A DNA stretch of 64,000 nt from Limnanthes douglasii subsp. nivea (GCA_036936605.1 JAUPFV010000005.1:7276345-7340344); one strand, 5' to 3'. Numbered from the stretch's first letter, positions 1-9,926 are shown. Made by a program: numbers and translations. The notes: generated by a model from the letters alone, not told the origin.

Positions 1-1423
1 TGTTAATCTTTAATGAATGCGAAAGTGGATTTAAGGGTTTAGAACTTGCCATGCTAGCATATGTTTTTGAATGATTCGTATTGTGATTGTTCATGATTTG
101 TAATATGTCACTAACCATATCATATTACCCTATGTAATCGAAATAGATAACTTGTGCTTAAAACTAGTTGTACTTCAATTCGTATAGACATATAGGATTG
201 GCATGCAAGCGATGTCTGCTTAACTGCTATCACTTTTGTGGTTGTATAAGTGGTTTGGTTTGCGTGTACTGAGAGGTAGCGTATACTGATTTCGTGTTAT
301 CTGATTAGTAATCGCTGTTATCATACATATTGGTTTAGTATCGTAATACTCTGAGTAAAATAAACAATGAAGTTAGGGTTCCATGTTTTCTCTCGCATAA
401 GTAAACTCGTTAGTTAATCTCGTTAGTTAATTTGCTTACTTATAATCATTCACCCAAACTTTATACTTGTTCAATAATTAGTCTAATAATCATACGTTGT
501 TGCATAAGTAAATTCTTGCCATATACACTTGGTCTTCGTGAGAACGATCTTACTTACTTATTACTTGCTACTATTTGACCACGTATACTTGCGTGAGAAA
601 AGGATTAACAAGTTTTTGGGGTTAAAATTGAAGAAACTGGAAATTTAATGTACTTGAGGGCAAGTTTTGAACAAGTTTTGGATCTGTAATCCAAAGTTGT
701 ACACATGGGCTGCATTGGGCTGCATGAACCGCCAGAGACAAAAAGGGAGAGAAAGAAAAGGAAAGTAAAGAGGAAGAAAAGACAAAATGGGCTTCTTTTA
801 GAGGTTTCGGCAGAAGTTATAAATAGAACAGACGAAAGAAATAAAAAACGCAATTGGCCACTGACTTGGTTTACGGCTGAATACAAAACAAAGAAGAAAA
901 ATCGGAATTGGCTACCTTTTTGGGTTTGTAACCTACATAATACAGAAAATGAGGACAAAATGCAATTGGCTTCCTTTTGGGTTTTTAACTTGCAGAATGA
1001 ACGAGAGTGAGGAGAACGCCGCCATCGAAATCGAGAGAAAAAGGAGAGAACGTCTGCTGTTTTGGGTTTTCTTTCGGCACCGGCAATATACTACAACCAG
1101 ACGGCAGGAGGCAGGCCGTTGTTTCGGTGGTTTTCGAGAGGCAGCAGGTAACAGCTACTGTCGTTTTCGATCGACAGTTGAGGTAACGGCTACGGTGTTT
1201 TTCGATCGGTAGTTTACGTATTGCTCGAGACAGGTGACGGCTACTTGTTTTTTGTTGTTTTTCGATCGGTAGTTTACGGGTTGTTTCTGTCTCGCGATAC
1301 TTAGTAGTTATTGTTCGGTTTGACGTTCTCTAAACGCTTATTCGAAAGTCCAAGCATACTACAACCATGATATTCTAAGTATATTATACCGTGTGAGGCG
1401 CTACACAACCTGACAATATATAG
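1..1423. other. No recognisable gene; purine-rich stretch with small open frames
   Basis: I see no conserved protein in this stretch. Positions 700-1010 are purine-rich (many AAG/GAA codons), which creates overlapping open frames on both strands that look like low-complexity rather than genes. A TATAAATA motif lies near 820. Positions 1-600 are plain AT-rich sequence without obvious repeats. Confidence 0.5.
1162..1298. repeat. Short tandem repeat, about 60-bp period
   Basis: The string TTTTTCGATCGGTAGTTTACG starts at 1198 and again at 1258, exactly 60 bp later. A more diverged partial copy with TTTTCGATCGACAGTTGAGG precedes it. Each copy is accompanied by an ACGGCTAC motif. It is a small, partly decayed local duplication with no assigned function. 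Confidence 0.6.
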
Positions 1424-1842
1424 GGTTAAAAACACCACAGGTCCTCCATGTTTGTCACTTGTAACACATCGGTCCCTATTCTTTGTCTCTGTAATAAACC
1501 GGTCCCCTATGTTTTAAAAACGTAACAAACATGGCAGGTCTCTCATGTTTGCCAATCGTCTCATATCAGTCCCCTTCATTTATTTTTGTATAAACAAATC
1601 CCCTACGTTTTTAAAAACATAACAAACAGATCATTTTCTGTAATAAACAAGTACTTACACTTGTAATAAACAAGTCCCTCATGTTTTCACTTTGTAATAA
1701 ATAAGTCCCTCATATTTTTAAAAAAGGATCTATTTTTTATTTTTATAAAATGTAAGGGACCTATTTATAAAAAAAAAACTAAAGGAAAGGGACTGACGTG
1801 ATACAATTGACAAACATGGAGAACCTGCTATGTTTTTTAACC
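1424..1842. mobile_element. Foldback / MITE-like element with about 35-bp terminal inverted repeats
   Basis: The left end reads GGTTAAAAACACCACAGG and continues to TCCATGTTTGTCA. The right end, read on the other strand, is GGTTAAAAAACATAGCAGG and also continues to TCCATGTTTGTCA, so the two ends form imperfect inverted repeats of about 35 bp. The interior is built from repeated blocks of the type TAATAAACAAGTCCCTCATG. Most are on one strand; the right part, around 1750-1800, carries them inverted (GTAAGGGACC, GGGACTGACG). I could not identify a target-site duplication or a transposase frame, so the superfamily is open (MULE-type MITE or foldback element). Confidence 0.6.
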
Positions 1843-2040
1843 AGCGACTACAAACGATGTTTTCTCCACTACAGCCTTATTAACAACAACATCTTTTAAT
1901 TATGAGCAAGTGTTTTATTCGTAGTAGAATCTGAACTTTGTTGTATCACAGAATTAACTTCAAGCTAATCAACTTCATAAAAAATGGCTGCGTACACCTT
2001 ATCAATAAATCATCAAAGAATTATATTTCTAAACATACGT
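1843..2040. other. No feature seen
   Basis: Short AT-rich spacer between the foldback element and the repetitive coding remnant. No conserved frame or repeat was recognised. Confidence 0.4.
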
Positions 2041-2600
2041 TTTTATTGGGCGTATTAGTTGATGGTGATGTTTTTCCTTCTCGCTTTTCTGCTGGTTGTG
2101 GGACTGCTGCTAATGCTTCTTCTTGGGTGGGTTGTTCTAACTTTGTGAGGCCTAATTCTTATCGTTGGGGTTGATCGTGTTCTTGGTGTTGGGCTTCCTC
2201 TTCATCTTTCTGTGCAATGGTTGGGTGAGTGGTTTTGCCAGTGTGTAAGGTGGTTCTTATTGTTGATGTTGATGGTGTTGTAGGTATTGGGATTCCTCTT
2301 CAGCTAGATGTAATACTGTAGATCTTGGTCATGTTTGGGTGAGTTGTTCTCCCTTTGTAGTGGCTGGTTCTTATTTTTGGTGTTTGGTTTCCTCTTCAAC
2401 TGGCTGTGGGGCTGCTGATGTTTCTTCCATTTATGGAGACTGTTTTTTGTTGTTCAGGTTGATGGTTTTGTTGGTATTGGTTTGATGGTGTTGGGATTCT
2501 TCTTCTTGGGATTGTTGTTGGTGTTGCGGTTAATGGTGTTGGTCGTCATGTTGGTTCACTTGATCTTCTTTGTTGGATCACTGCAAGTTGGGGCTACTGT
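2041..2600 (-). pseudogene. Degenerate repetitive coding remnant (Gln/Glu/Pro-rich), family unknown
   Basis: On the minus strand this region reads as a decayed repetitive protein with occasional stops. One stretch translates as Gln/Glu/Pro/Ala-rich sequence (motifs such as LEQPTQEEALAAVPQP and AEEESQYLQHHQHQQ). Neighbouring stretches repeat the same pattern at roughly 100-120 bp spacing: CCTCTTCAxCT followed by GGTTGGGTGAGT and TGGTTCTTAT on the plus strand. The open register and repeated composition suggest former coding sequence. It may belong to the same gene as the minus-strand remnants at 3060-3615 and 3895-4140. I recognise no domain and assign no function. Confidence 0.35.
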
Positions 2601-2604
2601 GCTG

Positions 2605-2940
2605 GCCATGCGATACATTTTACGATGAACATGCGATTACAATTATATTATATCTATGGTATTCATTATATGATGACCATACGACCTCAGTATACTTTTT
2701 ACCATGCGAGTTCTTATATAATAAACCATGAAATTCAAACCATGTTATTGCTTGGATATTTAACCATGAGATCGCTTTGATATTACACCATGCTAGTTCT
2801 TGGATATTAAATATAAGATATATTGAGTTTTTTAAATGAGTTATTTGATATTTAAACCATGTCATTTATTTATTACTTAACCCATAAGACTTCTGAAGTG
2901 TTAAACATGCGACTTCTTGGGTATTCAACCATCAAATCCA
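2605..2940. repeat. Degenerate minisatellite with ACCATG-containing unit of about 32 bp
   Basis: Around ten diverged units of the form AACCATGCGAGTTCTTGGATATT follow one another (for example near 2690, 2720, 2765, 2790, 2860 and 2905). Similar looser motifs reappear at 4850-5060 and 5570-5830, so the family is dispersed through this first 6 kb. Confidence 0.5.
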
Positions 2941-3059
2941 AGTATAAAAAAACAAGTTGATAACATGAAATCCAAAATTGATTTTACATCGCTACAATAT
3001 ATAACTTTAAAACCGACACTATATGGAAATATATATTCAAAAAGTTTGAATCTTAATGT

Positions 3060-3615
3060 ACTTAAGATCCCTTACATCTTCAAGAGCTTGTACCACTGTT
3101 GTAGTTTATGTCTCCTTTACAGGAGATTCATTCGTTACCACTTCCTGTTCAGGTGGCACATCTTCAGCTGGTACTAGTGGCACACCTTCGGGGATCAGTG
3201 GCACATCTTTTGCTGGTACTAATGGCATATCTTTGTTGACCAGTGCTTTAGTTGTTCCTCCTTCATCGACTCGTGTAGTCGTTGTTACTGTTTCAAGGTT
3301 AGTGGGAGAAAAAAAGGTATATAATTTTTTTTAAGTTCTCATTGTTCAAATTTCTTAATATTTACATCTTCACGAACTTTTACAACTGGTATAGTTTCTG
3401 TCTCCTTTAGAGGAGTTTCATTTGGTACCAGTGGAACATCTTCGGTTGGTACTAATGGCATGTCTTTAGCTAGTACAAGCATAACATCTTTGGGGACCAA
3501 TCGTTGTGTTGTGACTCGATCTTCTACTCGTGTTGTTGGTGTTATTGTCTAAGGGCTCTCTGGAGAAAAAAAAATGTAGCAATTTTTTTTTATAAGTTCT
3601 CATTGTTCAAATTTC
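3060..3615 (-). pseudogene. Tandemly duplicated exon-like units encoding VPLVP-type repeats, family unknown
   Basis: Two direct repeats of about 260-290 bp (roughly 3070-3355 and 3359-3615) share the landmarks GTCTCCTTTA, AGTTCTCATTGTTC and poly-A runs. On the minus strand each unit opens into a similar peptide. The first reads MPLVPAKDVPLIPEG and then ESPVKET. The second reads MPLVPTEDVPLVPNE and then TPLKETE. A single stop follows KET in the first unit. Between the units lies a stretch resembling an intron, with a TTTTTTCTCCCACTAAC tract leading to an AG. The picture fits a duplicated exon of a decayed minus-strand gene. The protein family was not recognised and the plus-strand frames here look like shadows. 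Confidence 0.4.
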
Positions 3616-3894
3616 TGAAGTAACTGAGTTAACTCTTCATATATCTCTTTAATCTATCCCAACAAATCCATACATATTGTTATAAGACGTGTGAGGATGA
3701 AACAAATAAAATACATATACCAAGCCAAACAATATTAGATACATATACTTTTTTGTCCTTTTTTCAAGCGAACACTGGATACGTTTGTTTCCAACAGACC
3801 ATTTGTAGGTAATTCTCTATATTTTACGTTCCTTCGATTTTTTTCAGCCCTTACTGGACGATGTAATCTGTTACGGTACAACCAAAGTCATCTT

Positions 3895-4140
3895 CTAACC
3901 CCTCGGTTTAAGTTGGGGATGTTCGACTTGGTGTCTCGCTTCTGGTTGTGGGCTGGTTTGTTCAGGGTTGGGTGGTTGGTGGTTGTTTTGGATATGGTGG
4001 CCTTATGCTTGTATTTTTGCTACAATTTTAGTCCTTTTCCTAGGCCTTTCATCTGATACAACATCTGGGCTATCATTTGCTTCACCGCCATCAAATGTTT
4101 TTCTTTCAACCTTTGTTAACGTCAACTCGCCCTCGAAAAC
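3895..4140 (-). pseudogene. Minus-strand coding remnant with basic NLS-like motif
   Basis: Read on the minus strand, one frame gives a hydrophilic peptide ending in DERPRKRTKIVAKIQA, a stop, and then a Pro/Gln-rich stretch in the same frame (NHQPPNPEQTSPQPEARH). PRKRTK resembles a basic nuclear-localisation cluster. It lies upstream, in minus-strand terms, of the VPLVP repeats and may be an earlier exon of the same decayed gene. This is inference from frame and composition only. Confidence 0.3.
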
Positions 4141-6529
4141 CTATCTAATGAAAAAGAACCTAGATAAACTTTTGCCACTAGGAATTTTATGGGACTCTTA
4201 TAGACAATGTGTTTCTTTTAGTTTTCCAGTCATGTGATTCTAGAATACTAGAACCTATTCTACGAGTTCAGTTAATACCTTACGATTCTTTCGCAATAAA
4301 CAACATACTAGACATTAGTTATGATACCCATGCGTTTCTGAACAAAACAAATGTTCAAGAATACATATTTGATACATCATCATATTCTAGCAAGTGAATG
4401 TTTTGAATCATATCTATGGTTGATGGTTTGGACTCCAATCCCCACCATTTGTAGCATCTTGGGATCATATTCGGCTTGGTTTGTGCTTGAGCAATGGTTT
4501 TTTGCTCCATGATGAAAGGTTGCATCACAATATTTATTAGAATCAGAACATCTTCTTAAAATTATATTAATTTACGTAGAAATATTCTTACAATAAAAAT
4601 GCAGAACAACCGATAACTCTATCGGGTTTTTGGGTAACAACACAAGCTCTAATTAAGGAAAGAAGATTCGACTTTATTTCTCCACACCAATCGTAGTTTT
4701 AATTTTTTCAAGGTTTTTGAGATGATATATCGTCGTCCAAACCAGTATATCTCTTGATACTGAATATAACATGGTAGAGCAAAGAAACAAAATCATAGCA
4801 TGCACCCGCCTGCCTTGACTAAATTTGTTTATTCCTTCCTATAAAACACTTGACATCATGCGAATTTAGTGTTAATTACCACACTATATATAAAATGATG
4901 TGAGTTTAGTGTATTGAACATGATAGTTAAAGATACCATTCGATATTAATGTTAATTAACATCCTACTTATACCAAACATGTGAATGCAGTGTACCGACC
5001 ATGCTAGATTAGTGCAACTAAACATCCTAATTATAACAGACCATTAATATAGATGTACCTTTATCATAGCATTTTATATCGATTTGGTTTTGTTTGTGCC
5101 AGCTTTTTTTGAACCTCCAGCTAGAAAGTATGTTTGAATGATCTTTGACTCAGTTTTGCACCATCTTCGTAGCAAAGTAAGACCCTTTTGGCTTTGTTTA
5201 AAGACATATACTCGGTGCCGTGTTTAAGCCCCAAAATAGCCTTTAACTCATTGGGTCCTTAGCTTGACCAGTTTTGACCCAATTTTGAAAATGTCATCGT
5301 CGCATGAGTACGTCTTTATAATTTATTCAATAAGCTGATAATACTTTTTAAACAAGAACTTCTCATTGCAGAGGTCGGATGAAGCTTTGAAAATTATATA
5401 AAATGGTGTTTCTTTTGCAGCTTTGATGTATTTCGTAGTAATGATATTTATTTTATCTTTCATCATATTTAGGATGTCGACCAATCCTAATCTATAGAAG
5501 CATGCTTTCATAGACATATTTCTTGTAAAAATAAGATTCAGCACAAGTTAATTAAACATGTAATAGCAATGTTATTTCTCACGACCATGTGATTCTAATA
5601 CACTAAATAATCACATTATTTCTTTGGAAAAACCATGCTATTAATTTGGAAAATTAGCTATGATATTTCTTTGAAAACGCAATTTTTTTAAACATTAACC
5701 ATGTTATTTCTATGCTCCACAAATACAACCATGTTATTTATTGGGGAAAATAATGATTTGAGTTGAGATGATGACATAATGCACAACCATGCATTTTCTT
5801 AGAACTTACACAGAATGCACAATCACAACATAACCATGTGTTTCTTTCGTACCAAAACTAAAGAAGGTGCAAGATTCGTGTATTATTCGATGAAGAAGAT
5901 ACGGAACTAGTGTTACTTTCACATACATGTTGACATAAAATCGAAAATTGAGTTTGAAACCACTAAACCCAGAAACAAGACAATACATTACATATACATG
6001 GACGATAAAGAACGGCCGACCAATCCTTGTTTGCTTCGTCAGACTTTTATACCGTCTTCGTCGGGTCGGACAATGAGGTTACTTAAATTTAATGAAAGGT
6101 TATTTAAACATTTTATGGATTAATGAAAAAGTACTGTGTTTTAGGTTTACTGGATTCAAGAATGAATAGTTGTCGAAAGCATTTGGTTAAAAAATGAAGA
6201 AAAAAGCATTCAACCTAAAACATCTTTTTATACTAATAAGGATATTTTTATCCAATCTTTTAGATACATATACTTATTGATAATATACAATTTTTGGATA
6301 TTAAATAGTAATAAAATAGCAGAATGGGTATTAACAGATTCAACCGTATTCAATACATATCATAAACATAAAAATATAAAAATATATGATATCAAATTTG
6401 TAAAAATAAAAAATTGTTGTGGACTAAAATATTGGATCCACTCTGAAAATAGTGTAACAAAAACATGGCAACGAAATAAGGATTATAAAAAGAAAAATGA
6501 GTAGGTGGTTAAGTGCAAGTATATAAAAT
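4141..6529. other. No recognisable gene; AT-rich, with dispersed ACCATG motifs
   Basis: I find no conserved domain on either strand. Degenerate motifs of the ACCATG / CATGxGA family recur at 4850-5060 and 5570-5830. A minus-strand frame at 5323-5544 (73 codons) and its upstream flank look mildly protein-like but match nothing I know. Confidence 0.4.
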
Positions 6530-6566
6530 TGTTTGGAATATGGCTGTTGTGAATATGGGGGTCGGG

Positions 6567-6939
6567 TGATGGACGCGGCAGAAATAGAAGAAGAAATCAA
6601 CGATAGATGAAACCCTAATTGAAACCCTTATTCAAGGGTAACATGATGCAACCCTAATAAGGGTAACAAAGAGTGAAGTTTTCAGAGATAAAAAATCTAT
6701 TATTCCAAAAACTTCAAATAACTTAAGGCATAAGAGGCTTTATATAATAGCTTCTCAAAACCCTAAATTATAATACAAGGAAATAAAATAAATATTTTAA
6801 AATAAAATAAAATAAAATAAAATAAAATCAAATCAAATCAAATCTTAATATAATTAGATTTGATTTAAATACATAAGATATTTGAATAAAATAAAATAAA
6901 ATAAACAAGGATTTTGTTTGGACTTTCTGGGCTACATCA
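6567..6939 (-). repeat. 3' LTR of the nested element
   Basis: Plus-strand ends are TGATGGACGCGGC and GGGCTACATCA. It contains an (AAAAT)n run near 6790-6830 that is longer than in the partner LTR and accounts for most of the length difference (373 versus 352 bp). Confidence 0.85.
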
Positions 6940-7017
6940 TCCTCTTCTGGTTGACAAGAATTCGTCCTCGAATTCACAGCACCATCACCATCAAGAACCC
7001 AAATTATTTATTTTATT

Positions 7018-7341
7018 TTATTCAATCGTTACATTAGGAATTATAATTGTTGACCTTATCGGAATAAGATAAATTCTTCTCGAGTGTTCCTTATTCGAAG
7101 TAACATTCAAGCCATCCAGTTGAAGGAAAAATAGTTTCGAAAACCTTTTCATAGCCTGAAGACAACATCCCCATGTCCAGTTGATGAAAAAAATGGTTTT
7201 GAAAACCTCTTCATAGCCTGAGACAGCATATCGATAAGAAAGTTTTACCTTGATTCGACGATTGGTAGCCAATTTAAACTCCTTCAGTAACCGGTCAATA
7301 TGATCGTCATTGAAACGCCTAGTGTGTCTCCCGCATACCAA
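7018..7341 (-). pseudogene. Residual open frame of the nested element, possibly from the gag region
   Basis: A 107-codon frame in the internal region follows the primer-binding side. It begins MVCGRHTRRFNDDHIDRLL and includes two imperfect tandem copies of a 70-80 bp block around 7120-7220 (ending FKTIFF and FSKLFF). It matches no complete gag domain. Its position right after the leader suggests a leftover gag 5' end, but it may be non-coding. Confidence 0.3.
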
Positions 7342-7460
7342 ACGATCTTTGAGATCTTCATGGCCGTATGTTGTTCTCTCCTTTAGACCTTGAATCAGAT
7401 GAAATCAAGATTCAGAAACATGCTTGACCCGTAGCAGGAACTGAGGCTCTGATACCAAAC

Positions 7461-7812
7461 TGATGACGCGGCGGAAACAGAAGAAGAAATCAACGATAGA
7501 TGAAACCCTAATTGAAACCCTAATTCAAGGGTAACATGATGCAACCCTAATAAGGGTAACAAAGAGTGAAGTTTTCAGAGATAAAAAATCTATTATTCCA
7601 AAAACTTCAAATAACTTAAGGCATAAGAGGCTTTATATAATAGCTTCTCAAAACCCTAAATTATAATACAAGGAAATAAAATAAATATTTTAAAATAAAA
7701 TAAAATAAAATCAAATCTTAATATAATTAGATTTGATTTAAATACATAAGATATTTGAATAAAATAAAATAAAATAAACAAGGATTTTGTTTGGACTTTC
7801 TGGGCTACATCA
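7461..7812 (-). repeat. 5' LTR of the nested element
   Basis: Plus-strand ends are TGATGACGCGGC and GGGCTACATCA. It is followed by the TCGGG target duplication and then resumes the interrupted TRIM LTR. Confidence 0.85.
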
Positions 7813-8031
7813 TCGGGTCCGCATATTTCGCCTCCGTATATAAGTACGGATAACACGATCTCAACACTAGTATGATATTGTCCGATTTGGCACCCGAAGG
7901 CCCTCACGGCTTTGCATTTGGTACACTACCAAAGGCCTCATATTAGCTGAGATGTGTTCTTACTTATATAACACTAATACTTCCCATGTTTAACCGATGT
8001 GGGATGTGGGACTTTGGTCGCCACCCTAACA

Positions 8032-8340
8032 AATCCTCTTCTCGAACAAAGTACCACCTTAGCGTCCTCTCAATTGACTTTCATCCGCTCACTCTAATCA
8101 GGTTGGAAGACTATCTGACCATAGAGGCACTACAGATATTACTGTTCACCTCCTATTATACCATTTTGTCTTGTTCCTTAGCGCCACTCCAATCAACCCA
8201 CATTGCTTGATGAGCCATAGACACTCCGAACTAGGATCTCTAGAGCAGATCACCTTGAACATGGCTACTGGTTCATCATGTTCGACCTCCGAGAATATTA
8301 CCATCATCGTGTTCTGTTTGGGTCTGGCTATGATACCACG
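8032..8340 (-). repeat. TRIM internal region 1
   Basis: 309-bp internal domain between LTR copies 1 and 2. On the minus strand it contains a short open frame of about 53 codons (VIFSEVEHDEPVAM near its start) that is also open in internal region 2. The primer-site complement at 8326-8338 carries one substitution (GGCTATGATACCA). Confidence 0.8.
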
Positions 8341-8591
8341 TGTTGGGAATATGGGTGTTGTGAATATGGGGGTCTGATCCGCATATTCCGCTTCCATATA
8401 TAAGTAAGAACAACACGATTTCAACACTAGTATGATATTGTCCGCTTTGGCACCCGAAGACCCTCACGGCTTTCATTTGGTCCAGTTCCAAAAGGCCCCA
8501 CACTAGTTGAGGTATGTTCTTACTTATATACCATTAATCCTTCCAATGTTTAACCGATGTGGGATGTGGGACTTTGGTCGAAACCCTAACA
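8341..8591 (-). repeat. TRIM LTR copy 2
   Basis: Starts TGTTGGGAATATGGG and ends GACTTTGGTCGAAACCCTAACA. The adjacent minus-strand polypurine stretch is on the right (complement of AATCCTTCTCTCG). On the minus strand it carries TATATAAG-type promoter motifs and the GTCCCACATCCCACATCGG string common in plant short LTRs. Confidence 0.85.
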
Positions 8592-8900
8592 AATCCTTCT
8601 CTCGAACAAAGTACCACCTTAGCCTCCTCTCAATTGAGAGGCATCCGCCCACTCTAATCAGGTTGGAAGACTACCTGACCATAGAGGCACTACGGATGTT
8701 ACCGTTCACCTCCTATTAGACCACTTTGTCTTGTTCCTTAGCGCCACTCCAATCAAGCCACACTGCTTGATGAGCCACATGCACTTCGAAGTAGGATCTC
8801 TAGAGCAGATCAACTTGAGCATGGCTACTGGTTCATCATGTTCGACCTCCGAGAATATTACCACCATCGCGTTCTGTTTGGGTCTGGCTCTGATACCATG
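8592..8900 (-). repeat. TRIM internal region 2
   Basis: 309-bp domain between LTR copies 2 and 3, homologous along its length to the other internal regions. The short frame with VIFSEVEHDEPVAM stays open here. The primer-site complement is exact at 8886-8898. Confidence 0.8.
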
Positions 8901-9152
8901 TGTTGGGAATATGAGTGTTGTGAATATGGGGCTCCGATCCGTATATTCCGTTTCCGTATATAAGTAAGAGCAACACGATCTCAACACTAGTATGATATTA
9001 TTAGCATTGGCACCCGAAGACCCTCACGGCTTTGCATTTGGTCTAGTTCCAAAAGGCCCCACACTAGTTGAGGTATGTTCTTACTTATATACCATTGATC
9101 CTTCCAATGTTTAACCGATGTGGGATGTGGGACTTTGGTCGAAACCCTAACA
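8901..9152 (-). repeat. TRIM LTR copy 3
   Basis: Boundaries match copy 2 (TGTTGGGAATATGAG to CGAAACCCTAACA), preceded at 8886-8898 by GGCTCTGATACCA, an exact complement of the initiator-Met primer-binding site. Confidence 0.85.
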
Positions 9153-9461
9153 AATCCTTCTCTCGAACAAAGTACCACCTTAGCCTCCTCTCAATTGAGA
9201 GGCATCCGCCCACTCTAATCAAGTTGGAAGACTACCTAACCATAGAGGCACTACGGATGTTACTACTCACCTCATATTAGACCACTTTGTCTTGTTCATT
9301 AGCGCCACTCCAATCAAGCCAAAATGATTGATGAGCCACAGTCACTCCAAACTAGGATCTCTAGAGAAGATCACCTTGAGCATAGCTACTGGTTCATCAT
9401 GTTCGACCTCCGAGAATATTACCACCATCGCGTTCCGTTTGGGTCTGGCTCTGATACCACG
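9153..9461 (-). repeat. TRIM internal region 3
   Basis: 309-bp domain between LTR copies 3 and 4. It aligns with the first two, but small changes break the short minus-strand frame. Primer-site complement at 9447-9459. Confidence 0.8.
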
Positions 9462-9713
9462 TGTTGGGAATATGAGTGTTGTGAATATGGGGGTCCGATC
9501 CGCATATTCCGTCTCCGTCTATAAGAAACAACAACACGATCTGAATACTAGTATGATATTGTCCGTTGTGGCGCCCGAAGGCCCGCACGGCTTTTTTTTT
9601 GGTCCACTTCCAAAAGGCTTCATACTAGTTGAGATATGTTCATACTTATATACCACTAATCCTTCCCATGTCTAACTGATGTAGGATGTGGGACTTTGGT
9701 CGCCACAGTAACA
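9462..9713 (-). repeat. TRIM LTR copy 4
   Basis: Starts TGTTGGGAATATGAG after a primer-site complement at 9447-9459 and ends GTCGCCACAGTAACA. It abuts a copia gag fragment directly at 9714. Confidence 0.8.
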
Positions 9714-9870
9714 ATTCCTCCTCTTCTTTCATATCTTATGGTAACTTATTCTCCACAACCTTCCACGGACCTTGCAGTACCAATGAAGATTTCAGTTTAA
9801 TCTTCCACAACGCAAAGCTGGATCCCCCATCAAATTTTTCAATCATGTATTTTGTTGTTGTAAACGCCAT
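9714..9870 (-). pseudogene. Ty1/copia gag N-terminal fragment
   Basis: The minus strand from 9870 reads MAFTTTKYMIEKFDGG, then FALWKIKLKSSL and QGPWKVVE, the usual start of a plant copia Gag (UBN2-type: KFDG..FALWKxKxKxxL). A stop interrupts the frame after ENKLP and the fragment ends where it meets TRIM LTR copy 4. It follows its own leader and primer site (9910-9922), so it is the 5' start of an element whose remainder is missing. Confidence 0.75.
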
Positions 9871-9909
9871 TGTGAAACCCTAATTACAAAAGCCCTAATT
9901 TCACCACGT

Positions 9910-9922
9910 GGCTCTGATACCA
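9910..9922 (-). promoter_or_regulatory. Primer-binding site (initiator tRNA-Met)
   Basis: GGCTCTGATACCA is the complement of TGGTATCAGAGCC, the standard plant LTR-element primer site for initiator tRNA-Met. It sits four bases from the LTR at 9927-10334. Confidence 0.8.
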
Positions 9923-9926
9923 ATTT

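Larger units (their letters stand above)
6567..7812 (-). mobile_element. Nested, internally deleted LTR retrotransposon (Ty3-like derivative)
   Basis: Two near-identical LTRs (6567-6939 and 7461-7812) flank a 521-bp internal region. TCGGG occurs immediately left (6562-6566) and right (7813-7817), a perfect 5-bp target duplication. GGCTCTGATACCA at 7445-7457 is the complement of the initiator-Met primer site, placed for a minus-strand element. A purine tract (complement of TCCTCTTCTGG, 6940-6950) lies at the other LTR. Just before the purine tract, one minus-strand frame reads VNSRTNSCQPEED, resembling the tail of Ty3 pol polyproteins. This suggests a deletion derivative that kept only the gag leader and pol tail. 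LTR differences are mainly AAAAT-repeat length, so insertion looks recent. Confidence 0.9.
6530..8031 (-). repeat. TRIM LTR copy 1, split by nested element
   Basis: This LTR consists of 6530-6566 and 7813-8031, separated by the nested element and the duplicated TCGGG. It starts TGTTTGGAATATGG and ends GGTCGCCACCCTAACA, matching the other copies. Its TATATAAG motif lies in the right part. Confidence 0.8.
6530..9713 (-). mobile_element. Tandem array of a TRIM-like LTR retroelement (four LTRs, three internal units)
   Basis: LTR starts (TGTTGGGAATATG on the plus strand) fall at 6530, 8341, 8901 and 9462. Spacing is 560 and 561 bp, and also 560 for the first interval once the nested insertion (6567-7812 plus its 5-bp duplication) is removed. 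LTRs are 251-252 bp and internal regions 309 bp. Each internal region ends next to an LTR with GGCTCTGATACCA or a one-base variant, the complement of the initiator-tRNA-Met primer site TGGTATCAGAGCC, so the element runs on the minus strand. The internal region is far too short for gag-pol, as in TRIMs. An LTR-internal-LTR-internal chain is expected from unequal recombination between LTRs. No flanking target duplication was found for the whole array. Confidence 0.85.

Noticed and set aside
605..1010. Lys/Arg-rich plus-strand frame and its Phe-rich complement
   Set aside because: Both arise from a purine-rich stretch without stops; no homology or codon structure favours either.
8146..9675. Many overlapping frames on both strands, read as a gene family
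   Set aside because: They repeat with the 560-bp TRIM period. The repetition reflects LTR/internal units, not genes.
6530..9713. Cassandra-type TRIM carrying 5S rRNA promoter sequence
   Set aside because: The LTRs share the GTCCCACATC motif found in many plant LTRs, but I see no 5S A-box/C-box sequence in them.
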